Of a stretch of 64,000 nt of DNA, positions 7,004-17,885 are shown one piece after another; position 1 is the stretch's first letter; each line of letters starts with the position of its first letter. Both the position numbers and the translations under genes were made by a program. The stretch comes from an uncultured Lachnospiraceae bacterium. Lineage in GTDB: Bacteria > Bacillota > Clostridia > Lachnospirales > Lachnospiraceae. The DNA lies in NCBI GenBank assembly GCA_934438085.1, contig CAKSBC010000007.1, forward strand, positions 1-64,000, in the 5' to 3' direction. The notes below the pieces were generated by a model. It worked only from the letters and a program-made list of their open reading frames with translations, had not been told where the DNA came from and ran no database searches.

Positions 7004-8131
7004 TTATGGTTTCTCCGGATCCTCTCCGCAGAGCTTTGAGAATTCCTTAAGAGCATCCTTCTGCTCTTTATTAAGTGTAGTAGGAATATGAACCATAAGC
7101 GTAACGTAATGGTCACCTCTTACAGCTCTGTTATTGATATAAGGAACACCCTTTCCCTTGAATCTTACCTTAGTATCTGTAGGTGTTCCCGGTTTGATCT
7201 GATACTCAACCTTTCCATCTACAGTATTTATATGAATAGGTCCTCCGAGAACCATCTTAGCGTAAGGTACAGATACCGTTGAGAATATGGTATTGCCCTG
7301 TCTCTTGAACTTAGGATCGTCGCTGACCGCAACCTCTACAAGAAGATCGCCTCTTGGTCCTCCGTTTGTTCCCGGTTCTCCCATTCCCGAAAGTCTGATA
7401 GCCTGTCCGTCATCAATTCCTGCAGGAATATTGACTTTGATACGTTTCTTAGTCTGAATATATCCGGTTCCACGGCAGTCCGGGCACTTTTCCTTTATGA
7501 TCTTACCGGTTCCCCGGCAGTCCGGGCATACTGTAGTAGTCTGCATCTGTCCGAAGAAAGGATTACTCTGTGTAATATTGATCTTTCCTCTGCCTCCGCA
7601 TTTAGGACAGGTTTCCGGAGACGTACCCTTCTTAGCACCGCTTCCGGAGCATGAAGAACAGGTTTCCTTAAAGTTTATCTCAATTTCCTTTTCACAGCCG
7701 TTTATAGCATCCATAAAGCTTATGCGAACCATAGCTCTTATGTCCGCACCTCTTCTGGCTGCCGTAGCACTTCCGTAGCCTCTTCCGCTAAAGCCTCCGA
7801 AGCCTCCGCCAAAGCCGAACAAATCACTGAATATATCAGAGAAATCCATTCCGCCGAAATCGTATCCGCCGAAGCCAGAAGCTCTGCCTGCAGCCGAGTT
7901 CGGATCAAATGCAGCATGTCCGTATTTGTCATAGGCTGCACGTTTTTCCGGATCTGACAGAACGGCGTAGGCTTCACCTGCCTCCTTGAATTTGGCTTCA
8001 GCATCCTTATCTCCCGGGTTAGAGTCAGGGTGATATTTCTTGGCCAGCTGTCTGTATGCTTTTTTTATTGCGGCATCATCGGCGTTTTTATCAACTCCGA
8101 GAACCTCATAATAATCTCTCTTTTCAGCCAT
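7004..8131 (-). CDS. dnaJ: Chaperone DnaJ (Hsp40)
   Basis: 375 residues from ATG 8131 ([13 protein letters not shown]), preceded by AAGGAAAG; an upstream in-frame ATG is not needed. J domain with HPD in [11 protein letters not shown], then a Gly/Phe-rich linker ([15 protein letters not shown]), then four CxxCxGxG zinc repeats ([24 protein letters not shown] twice), then the substrate-binding C-terminal domains. It stimulates DnaK ATPase and delivers clients. It is the last gene of the hrcA-grpE-dnaK-dnaJ cluster, 118 bases after dnaK. That gap contains a 10-bp inverted repeat (8157-8180) without a T-run, perhaps an mRNA processing or stability element. Confidence 0.97.
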   Translation of the reverse strand: MAEKRDYYEVLGVDKNADDAAIKKAYRQLAKKYHPDSNPGDKDAEAKFKEAGEAYAVLSDPEKRAAYDKYGHAAFDPNSAAGRASGFGGYDFGGMDFSDIFSDLFGFGGGFGGFSGRGYGSATAARRGADIRAMVRISFMDAINGCEKEIEINFKETCSSCSGSGAKKGTSPETCPKCGGRGKINITQSNPFFGQMQTTTVCPDCRGTGKIIKEKCPDCRGTGYIQTKKRIKVNIPAGIDDGQAIRLSGMGEPGTNGGPRGDLLVEVAVSDDPKFKRQGNTIFSTVSVPYAKMVLGGPIHINTVDGKVEYQIKPGTPTDTKVRFKGKGVPYINNRAVRGDHYVTLMVHIPTTLNKEQKDALKEFSKLCGEDPEKP

Positions 8132-8156
8132 TGCTTCTCTTTCCTTAACATACTTC

Positions 8157-8180
8157 ATGGCGAAGTGCAGACTTCGCCAT
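8157..8180. repeat. Inverted repeat between dnaK and dnaJ
   Basis: ATGGCGAAGT and ACTTCGCCAT form a 10-bp stem with a four-base loop just upstream of the dnaJ ribosome site. There is no U-tract on either strand, so I read it as an mRNA structural element. Confidence 0.6.
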
Positions 8181-8249
8181 AAAGTTAAATATTATTTCTT
8201 TTCTTTGTCATTAATCAATACTTTGCTGTTAATGCATTGCCGATTAATT

Positions 8250-10130
<1,881 letters not shown>

Positions 10131-10247
10131 CTATACCTCCTGAAACTGATCAAAGTTAAATGTCAATATTGTAATCTCCGCTTTCGCGGAAGCTGTTTAA
10201 TGTTTATATTTTATGAAGTATTTATAACACTTCAATTGTATCTTTGC

Positions 10248-10892
10248 TTAGTTTGCAACCTTTACCATTGAATATCTGAGAACCTTGTCTCCGAACATGT
10301 AGCCCTTCTGAAATTCCTCAACTATTACATTCTCAGGTTGCTCTTCATCATCTATATGCATCACTGCATTATGAAGATTCGCATCGAATTCCTGTCCTAC
10401 CGCTTCTATCGGCACAACTCCGAGTTCTTTAAGCTGATCTGTAAATGCTCTGTAAACCTTTTCAAGTCCGTCAGCCATAGGCGATCCCTTTTCTTCTTCA
10501 GGTATCGTTGCTAACGCTCTCTCAAAGTTATCTATAAGAGGAAGCACCTTCAAGAGCACTGTGCGTTCGCCCTCTGTAAACATTCCGGCCTTCTCTGAAT
10601 CTGTTCTTTTTCTGAAATTATCAAACTCAGCAAAAAGTCTTACATATTTATCATTGAGCTCTGCGATCTTCTGGTCCTTCTTGTCCGGCTTTGCGGCTGT
10701 TTCAGAAGCATCGGCCTCTTCCTTCTTATCTTCAGATCCGGCATCAGCTTCTTTATCCTGAGGTTCCTTCGCAGCTTCGGCTTTCACTTCTGATGAATTT
10801 TCTTCGGTGATTTCTTTTTCAGTCGCGGCTTCCGCCTTTGTTTCTTCTTTTATTTCCTCATCTATATCCATCTTATTAGTTTTCTCTGCCAT
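10248..10892 (-). CDS. grpE: Nucleotide exchange factor GrpE
   Basis: 214 residues. The first ~75 are highly acidic and Lys/Glu/Ala-rich (disordered), then a long coiled-coil helix (IAELNDKYVRLFAEFDNFRK) and the beta-domain with VGQEFDANLHNAVMHIDDEE and the C-terminal GYMFGDKVLRYSMVKVAN, all typical GrpE. It releases ADP from DnaK and acts as thermosensor. The acidic N-terminus is longer than in most Firmicutes. One base separates its start from the hrcA stop, so the pair is coupled within the heat-shock operon. Confidence 0.96.
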   Translation of the reverse strand: MAEKTNKMDIDEEIKEETKAEAATEKEITEENSSEVKAEAAKEPQDKEADAGSEDKKEEADASETAAKPDKKDQKIAELNDKYVRLFAEFDNFRKRTDSEKAGMFTEGERTVLLKVLPLIDNFERALATIPEEEKGSPMADGLEKVYRAFTDQLKELGVVPIEAVGQEFDANLHNAVMHIDDEEQPENVIVEEFQKGYMFGDKVLRYSMVKVAN

Positions 10893-10893
10893 A

Positions 10894-12018
10894 TCAGATT
10901 CCTTCTTTGGTTTCCTTTATTTCATCGGACTTTTTTGTTTTACTGCCCTTCTTGTCCGTTTTTTGGCTTTGTTTATCAGGTAACGCTCCGTCAAGCTGAG
11001 TTCTGAGGTTTTGAAGTGTCTGAACTACTTTTTCATAATCCATTCGCTTCGGTCCTATAACTCCGATGATGCCCTTCATTCCGTCGCCAAGCTCATAGTT
11101 TGCTGTAATCAGTGAGCAGTCCTCCATATTTTTAATAGGACCCTCGCCGCCTATGTAGACCTGAACGTTGGTTTCGCCGCCATCCGCTGCAGTTAGCGAA
11201 GTAACTTCGCTGACCATTTCCTGCAGGGCATCCTTTTCTTCAAATGCTGTTATCAGCTTGGAAGCTTTATCAACCTCTGCAAGCTCCGGATATTTGAATA
11301 AGTTCTTTGCACCGGATGTGAAAATATCACGATTATTTTCTCCGCCTTCAAGCATCTCCGTCACAGCATCAAGCACAAGCTTAACATTGCCCTGCTGAGT
11401 TCCTGCCTGAACCATGATCTCAGTAATTATCTTCGGTGAAATCTCTCTGAGACTCAAGCCGCTCAAATGATTGTTCATCATGACCGTGACATTCATAGCA
11501 GTCTCATAATCGATATCCTCTACAGCATTAAGGACCTCGTTCTTGATAACATTACCGTCAAGAACCAGGATCATCAGGATCTGTCTGTCCGCCGGAATAC
11601 TGAGCTGAAGATATTTGATCTTCGTCGTAGATGTACTCGGCCCGCTGATAAGCGCTGCATAGTTTGTGTCGACAGCTATCATCTTGACCATATCCTTAAG
11701 CAGCATCTCAAGCTTATCTATACGCTTTCCCATCTGTGAGGTAACAGCTGTCATATTTGCGCTGTTCTCCTCCATGATGCAGTCTACATAAAACCTGTAG
11801 CCTTTATCACTCGGAATGCGGCCTGCCGAAGTATGAGGCTGAATAATATAGCCCATATCCACAAGATCACTCATTTCATTTCTGATAGTGGCTGAACTAA
11901 GATTCAATCCGCTAAGCTTTGAGATCGTACGCGATCCTACCGGCTCACCGGTCTCAAGATAATTCTTGATAATCGCTCTCAGTATAATAACTTTTCTCTC
12001 ATCTAATTCATTCACCAT
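10894..12018 (-). CDS. hrcA: Heat-inducible transcription repressor HrcA
   Basis: 374 residues. The N-terminal winged helix (ERKVIILRAIIKNYLETGEP, then SGLNLSSATIRNEMSDLVDMG, HTSAGRIPSDKGYRFYVD) binds CIRCE. The GAF-like and dimerisation regions follow, and the protein ends in a basic Lys/Thr-rich extension (KKGSKTKKSDEIKETKEGI) longer than usual. HrcA represses its own operon and requires GroEL to stay active. It is first in the operon, 54 bases downstream of a CIRCE element and a sigma-A-type promoter. Confidence 0.96.
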   Translation of the reverse strand: MVNELDERKVIILRAIIKNYLETGEPVGSRTISKLSGLNLSSATIRNEMSDLVDMGYIIQPHTSAGRIPSDKGYRFYVDCIMEENSANMTAVTSQMGKRIDKLEMLLKDMVKMIAVDTNYAALISGPSTSTTKIKYLQLSIPADRQILMILVLDGNVIKNEVLNAVEDIDYETAMNVTVMMNNHLSGLSLREISPKIITEIMVQAGTQQGNVKLVLDAVTEMLEGGENNRDIFTSGAKNLFKYPELAEVDKASKLITAFEEKDALQEMVSEVTSLTAADGGETNVQVYIGGEGPIKNMEDCSLITANYELGDGMKGIIGVIGPKRMDYEKVVQTLQNLRTQLDGALPDKQSQKTDKKGSKTKKSDEIKETKEGI

Positions 12019-12071
12019 AAGAACATCCTGTCAGGCTTACAAAAAGCTCTGCTAAAGTTACAGTTTCTTTG

Positions 12072-12098
12072 TTAGCACTCAATCCACTCGATTGCTAA
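12072..12098 (-). promoter_or_regulatory. CIRCE operator (HrcA binding site)
   Basis: TTAGCACTC, nine bases, GATTGCTAA. The consensus is TTAGCACTC-N9-GAGTGCTAA; the right arm differs at one base. It lies immediately downstream of the hrcA promoter. Confidence 0.93.
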
Positions 12099-12105
12099 CG
12101 TCATA

Positions 12106-12134
12106 ATAATATAATACCGCCTAACAAAAGTCAA
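12106..12134 (-). promoter_or_regulatory. Promoter of the hrcA-grpE-dnaK-dnaJ operon
   Basis: On the minus strand TTGACT (12134-12129), 17 bases, TATTAT (12111-12106). The start point would fall at the edge of CIRCE, the usual Firmicute arrangement. Confidence 0.8.
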
Positions 12135-12214
12135 GCGGTACCAAAAATAAAAATGTGAAAAGTATGTGTAAAGAAAAACGTATTAAACAATGTGCAAAAA
12201 AATAATACAGAAGG

Positions 12215-12258
12215 TATATAAAGCAGGCTGACTGCTTGCAGGCAGAATGCTTTATATA
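12215..12258 (-). terminator. Hairpin downstream of hemW
   Basis: TATATAAAGCA (12215-12225) and TGCTTTATATA (12248-12258) form an 11-bp stem with further pairing inside. On the minus strand ATTATTTTTTTGC follows about a dozen bases later. It probably ends the 3D-protein/hemW transcript. Confidence 0.55.
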
Positions 12259-12303
12259 GCTTATGGAATGAGGAATGAGCACGCAGTGCGAATGCCTCCC
12301 TCT

Positions 12304-13467
12304 TTACTCCTCAAGAAGAAAATCACTCAGCACAACATTGCTCACATCGATCCCTCTCTCCGTCAGTCTGTAGCGATCCCCGTCATACTCAATAAGTCCT
12401 AATCCTATATTCTTTTCAAGCTGCTCGCCGAATACATTTTCAATCTGAGCACTGAACTCAGTTCTGAAATCAGTTGCGGAAATGCCTTTAGTAAGACGCA
12501 TTCCTAGATAAACAAATTCTGACATACGATCTTCGCGGCTTAATGCGGTAACTTCTGTCATAAGCCCTGAGCAGACAGTATCAGCATCCGACTCGAAATC
12601 TATATTCATATAGTCAGACATTGACGATGTATTCTTCCATCTCATTCTCTCAAACATTGACGATGCTCCGAGCCCAAAACCTATATACGGAACTCCGCTC
12701 CAGTATCCGATATTATGCCTGCACTCATGCCCCGGCTTTGCATAGTTGCTGAATTCATATCGCTCATAGCCGTATTTAGCCATACACTCCTTAGTAAACT
12801 CATCTATTGCTGTCTGTTCTTCCTCAGATGGCATCAGCAGCAGACCCCTTTGTCGCATATCATAAAACGGAGTGCCTTCCTCAACTATCAGATTATATAC
12901 AGAAACATGCTCAACCTTAAGCATGAGCACATTTTTAAGCGTCCTCTTCCAGGTCTTCAGGCTCTGCATAGGAAAGCAGTTGATAAGATCGACATTAACA
13001 TTATCAAAGCCTTCCATACGTGCAGACTGGTACGCTTTAAGAAAATCCTCGAATGTATGTATCCTGCCAAGCACCTTTAGCTCTGCATTATCAGCTGACT
13101 GAAGCCCAATACTCAGTCTGTTTATTCCGGCCTTCTTATATGAGGAAAACTTATGTCGCATTGCAGATGCAGGATTGCACTCGATGGTAATCTCACAGTC
13201 AGGTTTTATATAATAATTTTTATCTATCGTCTCAAGTATATCTGCAATATGCTTTTCGGATATTATTGAAGGTGTGCCTCCGCCAATAAAAACAGAGCTT
13301 ACACTGTAATCACTGCAAAGTGCAGCTCTGAATGTAAGCTCATTTATAAGCTGTGAAACGTACTTTTCCTGAGTATCCTCATCCGATGCAAATGACAAAA
13401 AATCACAGTAATTGCATTTACGTACACAAAACGGTATATGAATGTATAGTTCTATTGCTTGTTTCAT
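12304..13467 (-). CDS. hemW: HemW-type radical SAM heme chaperone
   Basis: 387 residues from ATG 13467. The radical-SAM motif is CVRKCNYCDF (CxxxCxxC) after ELYIHIPF, followed by SVFIGGGTPSII and ECNPASA, then the HemW C-terminal wing domain (IGYWSGVPYIGFGLGASSMF). HemW was long annotated as oxygen-independent coproporphyrinogen oxidase; members with this short N-terminus are regarded as heme-binding chaperones. The ATG overlaps the stop of the upstream secreted 3D protein (ATGA), and ribosome sites further upstream fit poorly, so translational coupling is likely. Longer starts up to 13506 cannot be excluded. Confidence 0.9.
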   Translation of the reverse strand: MKQAIELYIHIPFCVRKCNYCDFLSFASDEDTQEKYVSQLINELTFRAALCSDYSVSSVFIGGGTPSIISEKHIADILETIDKNYYIKPDCEITIECNPASAMRHKFSSYKKAGINRLSIGLQSADNAELKVLGRIHTFEDFLKAYQSARMEGFDNVNVDLINCFPMQSLKTWKRTLKNVLMLKVEHVSVYNLIVEEGTPFYDMRQRGLLLMPSEEEQTAIDEFTKECMAKYGYERYEFSNYAKPGHECRHNIGYWSGVPYIGFGLGASSMFERMRWKNTSSMSDYMNIDFESDADTVCSGLMTEVTALSREDRMSEFVYLGMRLTKGISATDFRTEFSAQIENVFGEQLEKNIGLGLIEYDGDRYRLTERGIDVSNVVLSDFLLEE

Positions 13468-14135
13468 TCCGCTGGTTCTGCTATCCATGCCTCCGCATAA
13501 TTCCAACCGGCGTCGGTAGTATGTGCTGCTTCCTTAGCAGTATCAAAGTAAATATCAAGCCAGCCCTCATTTTCCAACTTGGAACCGCCTCTGTCTTCTA
13601 CAACATAGAGTCCGTCATAATCGGAGCTGTAAGGTCCGGCTGTTCCTTTGATGATAAGGACCGTGCCCATAGGAAGATTGGAAGCTGCTGCAATTGTATG
13701 CTTTGCTCTTGCATTCTTCCCTGAAGCCGTCATACTTGTTCCGAACTCTTCGGCGCTGTAGCCTGTGAGCTTATGAACACCGTATGAAGCTCCTGCTTTA
13801 TATTTTTTTCCTTCAAAGGTATAGATCCCGACACCGTCTTTGACTTCATAGGTGTAGTTTGCCGATGAACTTATTGCTTTTTCTTCGGCAGCTTCTTCTT
13901 TGGTATCATTTACAGTATTGCTTTTAATTATATTGCCTTTTGAATCAACCAATGTTTCGCCGCTAAGAGAAACTATATTGCCCGATGCATCGGAATGGTC
14001 TCCCGGTCCCGGCTTATATCCGTTTATAAGGCTGATGTCAACAGCTGTAGCCGCAAAGGAGCTGATGCTGAGCGCAGATATACACATCACGGCTGCAGCC
14101 GCCCATATTATAAATGACCTCAGTTTTTTAATCAT
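13464..14135 (-). CDS. Secreted 3D-domain (MltA-like barrel) protein
   Basis: 223 residues. The signal peptide (IIWAAAAVMCISALSISSFA, cleavage probably after SFAA) is followed by a variable linker and, from about residue 130, the 3D domain: MTASGKNARAKHTIAAASNL, then YDGLYVVEDRGG and WLDIYFDTAKEA, with the three Asp residues that name the family. Such proteins (Bacillus YuiC/YocH, resuscitation factors) are thought to act on peptidoglycan as lytic-transglycosylase-like enzymes. GAGAGG precedes the ATG. Its stop overlaps hemW. Substrate is not shown by the sequence. Confidence 0.85.
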   Translation of the reverse strand: MIKKLRSFIIWAAAAVMCISALSISSFAATAVDISLINGYKPGPGDHSDASGNIVSLSGETLVDSKGNIIKSNTVNDTKEEAAEEKAISSSANYTYEVKDGVGIYTFEGKKYKAGASYGVHKLTGYSAEEFGTSMTASGKNARAKHTIAAASNLPMGTVLIIKGTAGPYSSDYDGLYVVEDRGGSKLENEGWLDIYFDTAKEAAHTTDAGWNYAEAWIAEPAE

Positions 14136-14273
14136 AAAGACCTCTCATTTCCTGAAACTCAGATACCCGGTCCAAGGGCTCTGTACCCTTTTTTTAACAT
14201 CAGTCTGAGGTTTTAGTCAAGCAAAGAGGTCTTTTTGTAAATATATCTTCCGTAAATCGTAAGCTTCTGCCTA

Positions 14274-14906
14274 TTACATGCGCATTATGAAGTTTTGTTT
14301 TCTTTCAATGCCTATTGATGTATTAGGCCCGTGTCCCGGAAGAACCATCGTTTCATCAGGAAGCTTCATGAGCACGTTTCTGATGCTGTTTATTATTGCA
14401 GGCATGCTGCCGGTTGCAAGATCTGTCCTTCCGCAGCTTCCGGAAAAAAGTGTGTCCCCGGAGAAAAGAACAGGTGCACTTTCCACAAAATAGCAGCAGC
14501 TTCCGACTGTATGTCCCGGTGTGGCTATAAGCTTCCACGTTTCTCCGACAAGCGAAAGCTCCGAACCGTCATCAAGATAGCTTATATCCTTAAGTCTCAG
14601 CTCTTCAGTTCCCATAACAGAGCTTTCATTAAGTACCGGATCCTCAAGAATAGTCTTCTCCTCTTTATATGCATAAACCGGAATATCAGAATATTTCTCT
14701 CTCACAGCATTGACCGCTCCGATATGATCAAAATGTCCGTGTGTAAGAAGTATTGCTTCAGGCTTTAATCCAAGAGTGTCAAGCTTTGAAAAAATCTTAT
14801 CAGGCTGATCGCCCGGATCGATTATCACACATGTGCCTGTGTTATTATGAACTATGTAGCAGTCCGTCTGCACCGGTCCTAATACAAGTATAGAAACATT
14901 AAGCAT
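14274..14906 (-). CDS. MBL-fold metallohydrolase, glyoxalase II-like
   Basis: 210 residues, one metallo-beta-lactamase domain. The metal site is THGHFDHIGA (HxHxDH), with later ligands in TPGHTVGSCCYF, FSGDTLFSG and LPGHGPNTS. The size and the SGSCGRTDL segment match the small YcbL-type hydrolases annotated as hydroxyacylglutathione hydrolase. These are cytoplasmic two-metal enzymes of uncertain substrate in bacteria lacking glutathione. GGAGG precedes the ATG. A secreted MBL-fold gene lies 57 bases upstream in the same direction. Confidence 0.9.
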   Translation of the reverse strand: MLNVSILVLGPVQTDCYIVHNNTGTCVIIDPGDQPDKIFSKLDTLGLKPEAILLTHGHFDHIGAVNAVREKYSDIPVYAYKEEKTILEDPVLNESSVMGTEELRLKDISYLDDGSELSLVGETWKLIATPGHTVGSCCYFVESAPVLFSGDTLFSGSCGRTDLATGSMPAIINSIRNVLMKLPDETMVLPGHGPNTSIGIERKQNFIMRM

Positions 14907-14963
14907 ATTTACCTCCTAATATATAGCAGCGTCCTCTTATGAAGAATGCCCTCCGCCAGTATA

Positions 14964-16115
14964 TTACTTAATTACAACGTCTCTTCCGAGAGTAACAAAA
15001 TTGCGCTTAACCTTAAGCTTGGATATACACATTTTTGTAAGAGTCGTTCCGAGTCCGCTCTTTGTCACGCCTTCCGCATAATATATGTACTCATTTGTAG
15101 GCCAAATACAATTCTTTGGATTCAGCTTTTTATAGAAGTCATCACTGACTCCTGTCTGACCATGGTGGCTTATCTGAACATAATCGCAGACTATTCCGTC
15201 GAATGCGCCTGCTTCCATAAGCTTGTCTCCAACCTCCGCAGCCATATCTCCAAGAATAATGAAATGCTTGCCGTCAATGCTTATATCATACATGATTCCT
15301 GCACTGTTTCCGGCAAATATACCCTTTGAAAGCTGAGGCTCATTAAGCGCTTTAAATGACAGCTTTTCAGATAAAACCGTATTGCTTCCTGCTTTCATAT
15401 CAGAATGAAGCCTTGAAGCAGGAACAGCCTCCATGTTTTTCCTGAGAACTCTCACCATACCGCATTCGTCAGGATCATTTTCATCATACCAGGACTGCTC
15501 AACGAAATTATAATATATTCCTTCAATGCTTATGTCTTTTCTGCCGCTTTCAAGAATATAATTAAGCGCTCCGACATGATCCGTCTGAGGATGAGTTATA
15601 AGCCATGCATCAACTCTTCCTCCGAACTCCTGTATAACCGATATAAGATGTTCAGTATCTGCTTTCTGGCCTCCGTCCACAACTATGACCTTTCCGTCAC
15701 TGCTTTTAAAAACAGCCGAAAGCTGCTGTGCGGCACTGCCTTTATTAGCAAGGAATCTCACTTCGCCGTCGGCAAGCACCGGAGACTCATCCAAATTATC
15801 GTAGCATTCCTTCTGCATCAGACTGAATCTGCCGCTGCTTATCAGGCTACCTGCCTGATTTTCCAAATACTCAGCGCTTTTTTCCTCGCTGTCGGATGCG
15901 GTCTGATTATTGTCCGCTTCGGTATCTAATGGTCCTTCTGTCTTTTTTTGATCTTTAAAAGTCTTATCCTGATAGATCGTCTTGCTGCTTGTAGCGGCAA
16001 AGGAACTAATGCCCGGAATTAAAACCGATACGGCTGCCGATAAAACAGCAGCCCTCATCAGCTTATTAATTGCGCCATATACTGTATTACAATTTTTCTG
16101 ATTTGTTTTATTCAT
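14964..16115 (-). CDS. Exported ComEC-like MBL-fold protein
   Basis: 383 residues. An N-terminal hydrophobic signal (LMRAAVLSAAVSVLIPGISS) is followed by an acidic linker to ~residue 95 and a metallo-beta-lactamase domain of the ComEC C-terminal type: VDGGQKADTEHL, ITHPQTDHVGAL (HxQxDH in place of HxHxDH), FIILGDMAAEVG and ISHHGQTGVSD. Stand-alone exported versions are common in Firmicutes; some are suspected nucleases or phospho-hydrolases, by analogy with ComEC. The window also has a full comEC at 25-27 kb. Cell location outside the membrane is inferred from the signal; function is not established. Confidence 0.8.
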   Translation of the reverse strand: MNKTNQKNCNTVYGAINKLMRAAVLSAAVSVLIPGISSFAATSSKTIYQDKTFKDQKKTEGPLDTEADNNQTASDSEEKSAEYLENQAGSLISSGRFSLMQKECYDNLDESPVLADGEVRFLANKGSAAQQLSAVFKSSDGKVIVVDGGQKADTEHLISVIQEFGGRVDAWLITHPQTDHVGALNYILESGRKDISIEGIYYNFVEQSWYDENDPDECGMVRVLRKNMEAVPASRLHSDMKAGSNTVLSEKLSFKALNEPQLSKGIFAGNSAGIMYDISIDGKHFIILGDMAAEVGDKLMEAGAFDGIVCDYVQISHHGQTGVSDDFYKKLNPKNCIWPTNEYIYYAEGVTKSGLGTTLTKMCISKLKVKRNFVTLGRDVVIK

Positions 16116-16182
16116 GAAATAGACTTTATCATATTACATTTACAGGTTCAAGCGAGTTAAATCAATTGTAAAATTTATGATA

Positions 16183-17631
16183 TCAGACCACAGCCTTGGC
16201 TATAGCTCCCTCAGGAACCGGGCAGATATAGCCGCTTTCTGTTCTTTCTGAAAACTCTTCCCTGGCCATTTTAAGAAGCTCTGCATCTCTCATGAGCTCA
16301 ACAGCGCTTGCAGCAAGCACCTTGCCTGCATGAACTGCCGATTTTCCTCCTATACTGCTTCCTGCTGATGTTGTGCTCTGCCAGGTATGTCCCGGGCATC
16401 CGTTCGGCCAGGCCGCAACATGTATCTGTCCTGTCGGTGTGCACCAGCTCACATCTCCGACATCTGTAGAGCCCGGATTAAAGGTATCATTGCCGTAAAG
16501 CGGAAGAAGAAAATCATTTAATGATTTATTACCTCTGAGCTTTGCAGCATTTTTCGCATAGTCACTGCTGAACGGACTTGCACATCCCGGTATCTTGTCT
16601 GATGAATTATAGGTTTTTGAAAGTTTTTCAGCAAACTCGGTTTCTTCCTCAGTATACTGCGGCACACCTATCTCAGAGAAATTCTTATAAAGCAGCCTCT
16701 CAAGAACATGGTTCGGCACAGTTTCTGACAGACCGTCCACAAAAGTCTTTGTAAAGCTTGTTTCTGTCATGAGGGCAGCGCCTTCCGCAATTTTATCAAC
16801 TCTATCCTGAAGCTTAAGCGCTTCTTTGACCTTATCGGAACGAACCATATATAACACGGATGAATATGCCTGTACAACGTTAGGACTCATTCCTCCCGCA
16901 TCCGTGATTGCATAATGTATACGCGCTCTGTCGCTCATATGCTCTCTTAAAAACTGAACTCCGACATTCATAAGCTCAACTGCATCCAATGCACTTCTTC
17001 CGGCATCCGGAGAATTTCCCGCGTGTGCAGATATTCCTTTGAACTCATAAAGTGTCTGTATGCAGGCATTTGAGCTTCCTTCTGCAACTTCGTTGCAGTC
17101 ATCAGGATGCCAGCTGAAGGCAGCATCGATGTCATTCCATACTCCGTCTCTTGCAAAGAAGGCCTTTGAAGCAACACCTTCTTCGCCCGGGCATCCGTAA
17201 AGAATTACAGTTCCCTTTTCTCCGGTCTCTGATAAATAAGCCTTTACTCCTAATGCAGCGGCAAATGCACCGGCACCCAGAAGATTATGTCCGCAGCCAT
17301 GTCCGCAGTCAGATTCAGTATCTCCGTTATCTCTCGGCATTTTCTCTGTGCAGAAAGCTTTTTGTGAAAGCCCTGAAAGAGCATCATATTCAGCAAGTAT
17401 AGCTATTACCGGATGTCCTGAACCATAGCTTGCCGAAAATGCAGTTTCGATCCCTGAAATACCTTTTTCTACATTGAAGCCTTCCTGTTCAAGCACTCTG
17501 CAATATACATCACATGAGTTATATTCCTTTAAGGAAAGCTCCGGATGTGACCAAATCTCATCGGCAACATTTCCTATAAGCTCTCTTTTATTTTCAACCG
17601 CATCAACTGCAATCTTTTGAAACTTGTCCAT
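16183..17631 (-). CDS. M20-family amidohydrolase, AbgB-like
   Basis: 482 residues. The metallopeptidase core includes DCGHGCGHNLLGAGAFAA and YGCPGEEG (metal ligands His and Glu-Glu), the dimerisation domain SAHAGNSPDAGRSALDAVEL, and late catalytic segments STDVGDVSWCTP and CPGHTWQSTTSAG. This layout matches AbgB, the subunit hydrolysing p-aminobenzoyl-glutamate, and related amide hydrolases. It is cytoplasmic with no signal. It stands alone, 254 bases from the amino-acid ABC genes. Three AT-rich direct repeats lie just upstream (17679-17759). Exact substrate is unknown; dipeptide or acyl-amino acid are alternatives. Confidence 0.85.
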   Translation of the reverse strand: MDKFQKIAVDAVENKRELIGNVADEIWSHPELSLKEYNSCDVYCRVLEQEGFNVEKGISGIETAFSASYGSGHPVIAILAEYDALSGLSQKAFCTEKMPRDNGDTESDCGHGCGHNLLGAGAFAAALGVKAYLSETGEKGTVILYGCPGEEGVASKAFFARDGVWNDIDAAFSWHPDDCNEVAEGSSNACIQTLYEFKGISAHAGNSPDAGRSALDAVELMNVGVQFLREHMSDRARIHYAITDAGGMSPNVVQAYSSVLYMVRSDKVKEALKLQDRVDKIAEGAALMTETSFTKTFVDGLSETVPNHVLERLLYKNFSEIGVPQYTEEETEFAEKLSKTYNSSDKIPGCASPFSSDYAKNAAKLRGNKSLNDFLLPLYGNDTFNPGSTDVGDVSWCTPTGQIHVAAWPNGCPGHTWQSTTSAGSSIGGKSAVHAGKVLAASAVELMRDAELLKMAREEFSERTESGYICPVPEGAIAKAVV

Positions 17632-17678
17632 ATTTTTTACCCCTTGATTAAAATTATCTAATTAGATTATCAGACTGG

Positions 17679-17759
17679 TTTCAATTTCATTATAAAACCG
17701 CCTTCGATTTTATTATAAAACTGTTTTTTTGAATAATAGTTTCATTTTTATTACAAAAC
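17679..17759. repeat. Three degenerate direct repeats upstream of the M20 gene
   Basis: TTTCAATTTCATTATAAAAC (17679-17698), a copy at 17702-17721 (TTCGATTTTATTATAAAAC) and TTTCATTTTTATTACAAAAC (17740-17759). They lie 50-130 bases ahead of the M20 start codon, where a regulator could bind. The remainder of 17632-17885 shows no gene. Confidence 0.55.
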
Positions 17760-17885
17760 AGCTGCATACACCCAAGTGACGACCAATACAGATTTAAGTA
17801 TTCACAAAGTCATATCGATCACCACTGCAGATATATACAGCTGGTATTTTGTCAAATATAAATTATATTAATGCATGGCATCATC

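Noticed and set aside
8157..8180. dnaK-dnaJ hairpin as a terminator
   Set aside because: No U-tract follows on either strand, and dnaJ has no other promoter visible.
17679..17759. Three repeats considered as a CRISPR array
   Set aside because: Repeats are degenerate, spacers are 4 and 18 bases, and no cas gene is present.
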